A DNA stretch of 5,487 bases, taken from contig JAJBVJ010000294.1 of NCBI GenBank assembly GCA_020859875.1, forward strand, positions 1-5,487, given 5' to 3'. This stretch comes from Rikenellaceae bacterium. GTDB taxonomy: Bacteria > Bacteroidota > Bacteroidia > Bacteroidales > Rikenellaceae. Below the pieces are notes generated by a model. That model did not search any database, was not told the origin of the DNA, and worked only from the letters and a program-made list of their open reading frames with translations. Below, piece by piece: positions 1-5,487 of this stretch; within the stretch, counting starts at the first letter, position 1, and each line of letters begins with the position of its first letter. The translations under genes were made by a program, and so were the position numbers.

Positions 1-957
1 GTCGACGTCACTGACTGCGGTTATCTCCACCTCTACCGCATGGGCGTAATCGCCCTTGCCGCTCGACGGAGTAAAATCCAGCGCCTCGGCCGTTACCCCG
101 CTGGCGACGATCTCCCAGTCGAGCGACGAATTGATATACATTACATACTTGATGAAATCGCTGCCCACCATACGGAAATGGAGATGGTTGGCCGTATTCT
201 GGCCTACCGGCAGCCCCGGCATCTTTGCCGCCAGCGACGAGGTCGCCCCGCGGTTCAGATACTCCCCGGTTTCCTCGTCTTTCTCCATACATATTATCTC
301 CACAATTCGCAGCTCGCCGTCGCCGAACGAGTCGGGACTCTGGTACACATCCACGTGCGCCGTGGTAAGACTGCCGCCCACCCGGATCACGAACCTTATC
401 TCGGCCTGCCTCACCCCGTCCGTGTAGTCGTTGTAGTCGTCGGGCCATACGTTGAAATAGAACATCCCCAGAGCCTCGTCGTCCACCGTCGAACCCTGGT
501 CTATATGCAGCCAGCCCGTGTCGCTGCTGTCGTGATAGATAAAGGCCGTCTCTATATCCGACCGAGTCACTCCTGAGAAATCCCCCTGAAGGCTCACCGT
601 CAGTTGTTTGGGCGAGGCTCCGAGCAGGGCGAACGACAGGGTGGTAGGGCTCACCAGCGCATTGTCCACCTGTGAGGCGTAACTGAGCTGGGTGACTTCC
701 AGCAGCATGTAGATGGTGCCCCAACGCAGATAGACCTGGGCGTCGCGGTCTACCGCCAGCGTATTTTCGTCCAAGACCTCGATAGTGAGTTTGTCGTTAT
801 CTTTGGTAGCGGAGAACGAGGAGGCGTAAGACCCCGTCAGAGTTTCCAAAGTCCAGTCTCCCGTGAGGGGGTTCGAGTCGCTGTAAAGGCGGAAAACGTT
901 GATGGTCGCCTCCTGGGGGCCGCGGTATGAGAAATTGATAAACCGCTGCGAAACCCC
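1..957 (-). repeat. Tandem BACON/Ig-like domain units within the large tip-type protein
   Basis: Protein-level repeats, not DNA-level repeats. Unit A spans 957-685 (residues 352-442), unit B 663-337 (450-558), and unit C 192-1 and beyond (607-670). Each starts with a strand of the form hydrophobic-x-F-x-x-x-G (FINFSYRG, TLSFALLG, HLHFRMVG), and A and B end in V-x-Q. Trp386, Trp500 and Trp632 lie in these units. A segment of about 40 residues (565-606) separates B from C. Divergence between units is high, so the boundaries are approximate. Confidence 0.55.
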
Positions 958-2010
958 GAGTGCATTGCCGTAGACGTCGTACACATAGAGCACGCTGTAC
1001 GAGTCGTCCCAGTTGTTGAGGCTGTATGTTATGTTTAGGTTATCCTTGTTGTGGGCGTCGCCGGGCGAACCCTCTCCGTCGCTGGTCACATTGGTGATAT
1101 CGATCGTATAGATGCTGTTGCCTTTCAGCTCCTGATACATCGCCAGGTTCGCGCATACGTTCACCCTGTAATAGGTCACCGAACCCGTCCCGCCGCTTCC
1201 GGTATACACCCCGCCGATTATAAGGCAGGTGGTATTTATATCTCCCGTGGTCGGGATGGAGGTATTCGGGAAGGCATACAGCTTACCCTGGATCTTGCCG
1301 TCGGTCGGGGCGGCGGTGTTGTCCGTATAATTGGAGAAGCTGTTGGCCGTGGTTCCGTCGGGTATGCCCCCCTCTTCCATGAGGTATGCGTAGGTGCGGG
1401 CATTCCACACCTGGGCGCTGACCAGCGTAAAGTTTGAAGCGCTGTTTATAAGGTCGATGCGGGCGACCCTCCGGGCCAGTTCCACCGATATCTCGTTCGT
1501 GTCGGCGGGTTTATCGGCCTGTCCGCTCATCAGTAGGGGCGACTGGATCGCCGTTTCGGACATCCCCATAAGTTCTTCTATGGCATAATCCATATCCTGT
1601 GAGGTCAGCAGGCCGTCGAGCCAGTCCCCGGCGTCGGTCTCCCCGTCGAGCAGGTACTCGTCGAGGTTTGCCACAAAGAGCATCTTCCACCTGTCCATCA
1701 CATCGCAGCCCTCGGGCATCGACACCCGCGAGCTTCCGGAAGTGGAGGTCGTACTTACCCCCGAACGGGCGCAGCCCTTGTACGTATCGCCGGCGGCGGG
1801 GTCGAAAAAGAGGACGTAGAGGTCGTATATACGGTTCTCATGCGTCATCGCCTCCACGGCATAGGTCTGTACGGTCATTCCGCCGGGCATGGAATAGCTG
1901 AAATACAACTGCGAGCTGTCCACGACGATCGACGTATCTTCGTTCGTGCATCCGGTCGCCGAAAAAACCGCCAGGCAGGCCAGTGCCAATTTATGGATAC
2001 ATTTTTTCAT
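1..2010 (-). CDS. Large fimbrillin-like lipoprotein with BACON/Ig-like repeats, putative pilus tip adhesin; 3' end cut by window
   Basis: Uninterrupted frame of 670 codons from the ATG at 2010 to the window edge with no stop; the full length is unknown. The signal peptide is MKKCIHKLALACLAVFSATGC, lipid Cys21, followed by TNEDTS. Residues 21 to about 341 look like a fimbrillin/Mfa-like module: ENRIYDLYVLFFD (58-70), WKMLFVANLDEYL (108-120), the central strand ISVELARRVARIDL (174-187), GNSIYTIDITNV (297-308) and the closing strand NLNITYSLNNWDD (325-336). After this come beta-rich units of BACON type: 352-442, beginning RFINFSYRG and ending LEVTQ; 450-558, with TTLSFALLG, GWLHID, VRQAEIRFVI and VDVYQ; and a third unit from about 607 with LHFRMVG, LDWEI and TPSSGKG that is still open at the edge. 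BACON domains are thought to bind glycans or glycoproteins, so a tip adhesin role is plausible but inferred. Its position last in the visible operon fits an mfa5-like slot. Ile codons: 14 ATA, 19 ATC, 1 ATT. Confidence 0.85.
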   Translation of the reverse strand, partial: MKKCIHKLALACLAVFSATGCTNEDTSIVVDSSQLYFSYSMPGGMTVQTYAVEAMTHENRIYDLYVLFFDPAAGDTYKGCARSGVSTTSTSGSSRVSMPEGCDVMDRWKMLFVANLDEYLLDGETDAGDWLDGLLTSQDMDYAIEELMGMSETAIQSPLLMSGQADKPADTNEISVELARRVARIDLINSASNFTLVSAQVWNARTYAYLMEEGGIPDGTTANSFSNYTDNTAAPTDGKIQGKLYAFPNTSIPTTGDINTTCLIIGGVYTGSGGTGSVTYYRVNVCANLAMYQELKGNSIYTIDITNVTSDGEGSPGDAHNKDNLNITYSLNNWDDSYSVLYVYDVYGNALGVSQRFINFSYRGPQEATINVFRLYSDSNPLTGDWTLETLTGSYASSFSATKDNDKLTIEVLDENTLAVDRDAQVYLRWGTIYMLLEVTQLSYASQVDNALVSPTTLSFALLGASPKQLTVSLQGDFSGVTRSDIETAFIYHDSSDTGWLHIDQGSTVDDEALGMFYFNVWPDDYNDYTDGVRQAEIRFVIRVGGSLTTAHVDVYQSPDSFGDGELRIVEIICMEKDEETGEYLNRGATSSLAAKMPGLPVGQNTANHLHFRMVGSDFIKYVMYINSSLDWEIVASGVTAEALDFTPSSGKGDYAHAVEVEITAVSDVD

Positions 2011-2039
2011 ACCTTATATTTTTATTTTTATCTGCTTTG
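2011..2039 (-). promoter_or_regulatory. A/T-rich translation leader before the large tip-type gene
   Basis: The 29-base spacer between the TGA at 2042-2040 and the ATG at 2010 is 23/29 A or T, with two TAAAAA units in a row. It contrasts sharply with the GC-rich coding DNA around it. AAGG occurs only one base before the ATG, too close for a Shine-Dalgarno. Bacteroidota genes commonly initiate from A-rich, unstructured leaders of this kind, so it supports the start at 2010. No TAnnTTTG promoter element is visible in it. Confidence 0.5.
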
Positions 2040-3125
2040 TCATTGGTCTTCGATCGGGAGCTCCTTTTCCCATTCGCCCGCCTCGATCCACTTGTCTATG
2101 CTGTAAAAAGAACCGTTGTCGCCCCCGCCGCCCAATTCTTTATCGTAGTCGTTGCCGGTATCCCAGTTCCATGCATAGATGTTGTAATCGACAAAGATCG
2201 AGTAGGGGTGAACCAATACATCGAGCCTGTATAGTGTGTTGCGGGTTATATCGTTCACCTGCTCGAGGGCCTCGTTTACGGTCACCAGCGGAATTATATA
2301 TATGTTCGACACCCCGTCTATAAGCAGTTCGAGGCGTATGCGAGTAGCCCGGTTCGTGGCCGCATCGCCCGCTCCGGTGATGTGTTCGTAGAGGTAGTAG
2401 GAGAATTCTTCCTCCTGGTCGGTGGAGAGCACAACGGAACCCACATTGTCGGTGACGGTCGTGAGCAGACCCGTATCGGTGAGTGGATCTCCCGGAAGCA
2501 GGGCGCTTTTCGAGGGCGTATCCACTATATCTATATTGGCCACTTCGACAGTGGTGTAATTGTCTTCGGATTTTATCAGGCGCAGTTCCGCCTTCGATAC
2601 CGCCCTTCGCAGGGCCAACTCCATTTCATAGATGCCGGTGGCATCTTTTTCCACGGCCGTCTTTTCGAGTGTTACGAAAGGAAGTCCGTCGGTATATTGG
2701 TGGGAGGGGGTTGTAAGTTCCATCGCCTCCAGTTCCCACAGGTATTCTGCATTGTCGAGACCGGCTGTCAGATCGCCGGGTTCGTTCCCCGTAAGGACGA
2801 ACGTTTTTTCTCCGGCCATCACGACCGTAGTTGTTTCAAGTAGGTCGCCCGTCAGTTCCGAGGCCTGGAACGTGAGCATTTCTTCAAGGAGTCCGTCGTC
2901 CCGGAAAACGAAAATGCGCAGGTCGTTAACCCGGCGCTCCCACGCCGTGCCCTCGTCGGTGGCACGGGAAGTTAATCCCGAGACATCGAACCGCACGCGC
3001 AGCACCACATCGACCTTCTCCTTTTGTCCGCCCGTGTCCCCCTTATCGGAGCATCCGGCAAAGGTGGCGACCAACAAAACGGCAGCGAGCATCCGGAGTA
3101 TATTTCGTTTTACTTCTCTCATCAT
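2040..3125 (-). CDS. Fimbrillin-fold lipoprotein, probable accessory or tip subunit of the pilus
   Basis: Secreted lipoprotein of the FimA/Mfa-like fimbrillin superfamily, comparable in position to mfa3/mfa4 of P. gingivalis, though orthology cannot be claimed. The frame is open from an ATG at 3161, overlapping the anchor gene by 14 bases. I prefer the tandem ATGs at 3125/3122, which give a normal signal peptide (MMREVKRNILRM, hydrophobic core, TFAGC); the earlier start adds an odd 12-residue hydrophilic extension. Numbering from 3125, the lipid Cys is 25. Then come the strand VDVVLRVRFDV (38-48), an Arg in LTSRATDEG (Arg54) resembling the trypsin-like processing site of pilins, ERRVNDLRIFVFRDDG (63-78), and the central strand ELALRRAVSKAELRL (169-183). 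The closing region is TRNTLYRLDVLV followed by VDYNIYAWNWD (312-322). About 39 further residues form a Gly-rich, acidic, Trp-containing tail. The TGA stop at 2042-2040 lies 29 bases before the next ATG, so cotranscription is likely. Confidence 0.85.
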   Translation of the reverse strand: MMREVKRNILRMLAAVLLVATFAGCSDKGDTGGQKEKVDVVLRVRFDVSGLTSRATDEGTAWERRVNDLRIFVFRDDGLLEEMLTFQASELTGDLLETTTVVMAGEKTFVLTGNEPGDLTAGLDNAEYLWELEAMELTTPSHQYTDGLPFVTLEKTAVEKDATGIYEMELALRRAVSKAELRLIKSEDNYTTVEVANIDIVDTPSKSALLPGDPLTDTGLLTTVTDNVGSVVLSTDQEEEFSYYLYEHITGAGDAATNRATRIRLELLIDGVSNIYIIPLVTVNEALEQVNDITRNTLYRLDVLVHPYSIFVDYNIYAWNWDTGNDYDKELGGGGDNGSFYSIDKWIEAGEWEKELPIEDQ

Positions 3126-3147
3126 CCTGTCGGACGGGGCCGAACGG

Positions 3148-4062
3148 TCAGCCCAGTTCATGGTATTCGTAGGTTATGTTCCACCCGTTGAGCGAGACTT
3201 CGACCTCCATGCTCGTATCGTTATATTTCAGGTGGATGTAAAAATTATGTACGAGGCTGAAATCAATTGCCGCACCCTGGCGGTTGGCCTCGTTTATGAG
3301 CGACAGCAGGCTGTCTTCGAAGAGTTTGTTGCCCTTGTCGGCGTTATAGAGCTCGAGCGTGGTATCGCTTCCTGCATCCAGTCCGTAAGTCCGGGCAGAA
3401 ACGGATGGCTGTCCGGCGGCATCCCTGCCGCAGTTCGTGGTATAGGTTACCGGGTAGGAAACCACCGGTTCCTTCATGAACGAGTAGCCCACCAGGCCGT
3501 GGGTAAGATCCAGCGTATGGTTATCGCCGGGATCGGGAAATCCCTCCGTTGTAATATGCACCGTATAGGTGTTCTGGTTGATCTCCACTGCATAGTCGAC
3601 CGTACCGTCCGCCCGGGTTGCCGGGGCATCGAGGTAGCCGTAGAGCAGATGTTCCGCCCCGGGATCGTCCAGCCGTACATACCACCGTCCGATAAGGTCG
3701 TTCGGATCGTTGTCCAGCGAATATCCGTAGTCGGGAGCCATATTGCCCCACGCGACGAACAAATAGCGCTCGTCGGTCTCCAGGTCGAGGGTTATACAGT
3801 AATTCTCGTCGTCCAGCCGCGGTGCATCATCCTGAACATATGTTACATAATATCCGTACCGGTCGAACACGTAGAGCGACAGCTGCTTCACATCCTGCGG
3901 GTCTATATCGGAATCGGTGCCCCCCGCAAGCGGGAAGAAGATCCGATATGTCCTCCCCTCGTCGGTGGGACAGTTGCTCAGGTCGTCCTGGAGCAGGTCG
4001 CACCCGGGCGCAAGGAATATTAGCGCCAGAACCATGGTGATTTTATACAGCCGTTGTTCCAT
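3148..4062 (-). CDS. FimB/Mfa2-family fimbrial anchor lipoprotein
   Basis: A 304-residue protein of the Mfa2/FimB family, close to the roughly 320 residues of P. gingivalis Mfa2. In that species these proteins stay lipidated in the outer membrane, tether the fimbria and limit its length; the same role is inferred here. The signal peptide is MEQRLYKITM followed by a hydrophobic core and FLAPGC, putting the lipid Cys at residue 21. Just after it comes CDLLQDDLSNCP (21-32), the characteristic start of mature Mfa2 proteins. Next come the strand YRIFFPLAGG, VKQLSLYVFDRYGYYVTYV (58-76), and LDLETDERYLFVAWGNM (92-108), where a charged turn leads into the conserved W-G strand. The C-terminal strand is SMEVEVSLNGWNITYEY (284-300). 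Cysteines 31, 89 and 211 also occur. The ATG at 4062 is 24 bases after the hairpin; Met10 is an alternative start but would leave almost no n-region. Ile codons include 5 ATA in 12, unlike the preceding pilin gene. Confidence 0.9.
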   Translation of the reverse strand: MEQRLYKITMVLALIFLAPGCDLLQDDLSNCPTDEGRTYRIFFPLAGGTDSDIDPQDVKQLSLYVFDRYGYYVTYVQDDAPRLDDENYCITLDLETDERYLFVAWGNMAPDYGYSLDNDPNDLIGRWYVRLDDPGAEHLLYGYLDAPATRADGTVDYAVEINQNTYTVHITTEGFPDPGDNHTLDLTHGLVGYSFMKEPVVSYPVTYTTNCGRDAAGQPSVSARTYGLDAGSDTTLELYNADKGNKLFEDSLLSLINEANRQGAAIDFSLVHNFYIHLKYNDTSMEVEVSLNGWNITYEYHELG

Positions 4063-4086
4063 ACGGTCGGTTTTCTGCGGTTGTAA

Positions 4087-4145
4087 TAATCTCCCGAAGG
4101 AGTACCGAAAGGACTTTATCCTTCCGGTACTCTCCGGCGAGATTA
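4087..4145 (-). promoter_or_regulatory. Long intercistronic RNA hairpin after the major pilin gene
   Basis: On the minus strand, nine bases after the pilin stop codon, arm 4145-4119 pairs with arm 4113-4087 around a 5-base loop (TAAAG). Hand pairing gives three blocks: 7 bp (4145-4139 with 4093-4087), 5 bp (4137-4133 with 4098-4094) and 14 bp (4132-4119 with 4113-4100). That is 26 pairs with two G-U wobbles and two single bulges (4138 and 4099). It is not followed by a clear U-run (the next bases are TTACAACC), so it is not a textbook intrinsic terminator. Its position between the highly used subunit gene and the low-copy anchor gene suggests partial termination, or a processing or stabilising structure that favours pilin mRNA. 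The structure is seen directly; the role is inferred. Confidence 0.7.
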
Positions 4146-4153
4146 AAAAGAGA

Positions 4154-5487
4154 TTAACCCTGCGGGGTCAGTTCGTCCTGCGAGCTGACAAGGTTCCACG
4201 GTTCTACGGTGATGCTCATTTCGATATCCGTACGTCCGTCTACGGGCGGTACGTCGGGATCGATCGGGCCGGGAGCCGCATCGCCGAGTCCGTTGATCTT
4301 GGTGATGGTCGAACGGTAGAAGTCGTTGCGGTACACGTCGTAATCGTAACCGAAGTTTACATAAACGGTGTAGTAGCAAAGCGCATCGGTATATTCGATC
4401 GCCGAAGAACTTGCAACGGTATAATCCACACTGCCGCTGGTGTAACCGCCGGCGGTAACGAAATCGGCCGCCTCGGTCTGATCGTAGAAATAGAGGTTCA
4501 GGATCTCGCCGCTGTTAAGGTTGTCGATCACTTTTACCAGATAGAAGGTCACACCCACATTCCCGATCGAATTACCGTCAACCGTCAGGTCGCTTCCGTC
4601 CCATGATGCCTTCTGGCTCGGGTAGAACTGAGCTTTCACGGCATAGTAGGTAAGGTTACCCGAACGGTTGTCATCGTTGGTGTTTTCAGGCGCATACTGA
4701 GCCTTGAGTGTAAGGGTCGTTTCCCCGGACGAATTCACCGATATATAATTCGTCGGAATACCCGTCAGCCCGTCGGCGGTCTGGCCGGAAGTGAAAGTCT
4801 TGGTGTGGTTGGCACCCTGTATCGCTCCGCCCACGATATTTTTGATATAGAGCGTTTTGGTATTCAGCTGGCCGACCCCGAACTCAAGGTTGGACACTTC
4901 TCCGCCGTCAATATTCTGTGTAACCAGGCCGGCAGCCTCTTCCACGGTGAATTTGGCCGCAAGACGGGTAACTTCGGTCGAGATCTGGTTAGCGGCAGGC
5001 ATAGCCGAAACACCGTCCCATTCTTCGAGGGTGGCGTCGATCACCTGGCTCGCCATAACGAAGCTGTTGTCCGTTGCGATATCCGCAACCGTAACGTCGT
5101 ATTCGGCATCGAGGGCGCTGAGGCTTCCGCCCAACATGGCGCTGCGAACGTTGGAAGGCATATTCACTGCGACATAGATCTTCACGTCGCCCGTTTTGGC
5201 GGGCACGGTGCTGGTGGAGGTCCATACACCGCTGGCATCGGCCGTAAAGTCGGTCAGCTGGCGGTTGTTGAGCAGCACACCGGCACTGCTGTATACGAAT
5301 ACGTCCACCGTTCCGATCTTCGACTCTTCGACTGTGCCGTCTACGGGATTGTCGGCGTAGGTGGTCGGCGAAGAGAAGCTTACCTTCATCCAGGTATCTT
5401 TCCCTTCGGCACCGCCGTCGGGCCCCTGTGAGTTGTCGTTACTGCAACCGCCTGCACCCAGAACGAGGGTACATGCCGCTGCGAGCA
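4154..5487 (-). CDS. Mfa1-type major fimbrial subunit (fimbrillin) lipoprotein, 5' end cut by window
   Basis: Probable shaft subunit of a type V pilus, exported as a lipoprotein and polymerised by donor-strand exchange. The frame is open from 5485 to a TAA at 4156-4154 (443 codons). Its first residues are the end of a lipoprotein signal (LVLGAGGC, Cys at residue 14), so the true start lies just beyond 5487; the ATG at 5389 is internal. The N-terminal fimbrillin domain shows the edge strand TWMKVSFSSP (31-40) and IGTVDVFVY (57-65). A central ISTEVTRLAAKFTV segment matches the conserved strand of the family. The C-terminus is diagnostic of the Mfa1 C-terminal (Fimbrillin_C) domain: YYTVYVNFGYD, then RNDFYRSTITKINGLGD (386-402), a Pro-rich linker and the last strand ITVEPWNLVSSQ (about 425-436). 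There is no Arg between the lipid Cys and residue 75, which is unusual. Ile codons are 16 ATC, 2 ATT and 2 ATA, suggesting high expression. It is first of the four visible genes; anything further upstream is out of view. Confidence 0.92.
   Translation of the reverse strand, partial: LAAACTLVLGAGGCSNDNSQGPDGGAEGKDTWMKVSFSSPTTYADNPVDGTVEESKIGTVDVFVYSSAGVLLNNRQLTDFTADASGVWTSTSTVPAKTGDVKIYVAVNMPSNVRSAMLGGSLSALDAEYDVTVADIATDNSFVMASQVIDATLEEWDGVSAMPAANQISTEVTRLAAKFTVEEAAGLVTQNIDGGEVSNLEFGVGQLNTKTLYIKNIVGGAIQGANHTKTFTSGQTADGLTGIPTNYISVNSSGETTLTLKAQYAPENTNDDNRSGNLTYYAVKAQFYPSQKASWDGSDLTVDGNSIGNVGVTFYLVKVIDNLNSGEILNLYFYDQTEAADFVTAGGYTSGSVDYTVASSSAIEYTDALCYYTVYVNFGYDYDVYRNDFYRSTITKINGLGDAAPGPIDPDVPPVDGRTDIEMSITVEPWNLVSSQDELTPQG

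Noticed and set aside
8..724. 238-codon minus-strand open frame in another frame of the large tip-type gene
   Set aside because: It is rich in Arg and Gly with no recognisable domain. The frame starting at 2010 in the same region gives coherent beta-strand and BACON-like motifs through to the edge.
2011..2039. Internal promoter before the large tip-type gene
   Set aside because: The spacer is A/T-rich but has no TAnnTTTG element with a TTTG partner; it is better explained as a translation leader.
2286..2302. Short AT run resembling a TA microsatellite (attatatatatg)
   Set aside because: It encodes in-frame Ile-Tyr-Ile residues of a normal beta strand and is too short to suggest slippage.
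2632..4023. 463-codon open frame on the plus strand, antisense to the anchor and accessory genes
   Set aside because: It runs across two well-supported minus-strand genes and their junction. The product has no recognisable fold, signal or motif, and it is best explained as a shadow of GC-rich coding DNA.
4087..4145. Calling the hairpin a standard intrinsic terminator
   Set aside because: No U-run follows the stem on the minus strand, and operon genes continue directly after it.
3917..4606. 229-codon plus-strand open frame crossing the pilin/anchor gap
   Set aside because: It reads through the long hairpin and antisense to two fimbrial genes, with no coding-like composition or family match.
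4154..5389. Starting the major pilin at the ATG at 5389
   Set aside because: The same frame continues upstream into a clear lipoprotein signal (LVLGAGGC), and this Met falls inside the first mature strand, so the real start is beyond the window.

Overview
The window looks like chromosomal DNA from a gut or oral Bacteroidales. GC content is moderately high (mid-fifties by eye). Genes carry Bacteroidota-type lipoprotein signals, start-codon leaders are A/T-rich or lack a clear Shine-Dalgarno, and all four proteins belong to the FimA/Mfa fimbrillin world. The GC level and sequence style would suit Alistipes or a relative, but this is inference and no marker gene is present.

The whole window is one co-directional block on the minus strand, read from 5487 down to 1. 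(1) 5487-4154: major fimbrial subunit of Mfa1 type, missing only its first few signal-peptide residues at the window edge. (2) 4145-4087: a long RNA hairpin filling the gap after the major pilin. (3) 4062-3148: FimB/Mfa2-family anchor lipoprotein. (4) about 3125-2040: a second fimbrillin-fold lipoprotein, probably an accessory or tip subunit. (5) 2010-1: the first 670 codons of a large lipoprotein with an N-terminal fimbrillin-like module followed by at least two, probably three, BACON/Ig-like beta-sandwich repeats; it runs off the window. There is no non-coding stretch above 100 bases, and no RNA gene, mobile element or CRISPR was seen.

Together the genes form a type V (Bacteroidota) pilus operon like P. 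gingivalis mfa1-mfa2-mfa3/4/5. Subunits are exported as lipoproteins, usually trimmed by an Arg-specific protease, and polymerised by donor-strand exchange. The major subunit makes the shaft, the Mfa2-like protein tethers it to the outer membrane, and the last two genes probably supply accessory and tip/adhesin subunits.

The points most worth a second look are the 26-bp intercistronic hairpin, the absence of an arginine at the expected processing position of the major subunit, the BACON-like array on the putative tip protein, and the different isoleucine codon use of the major pilin.
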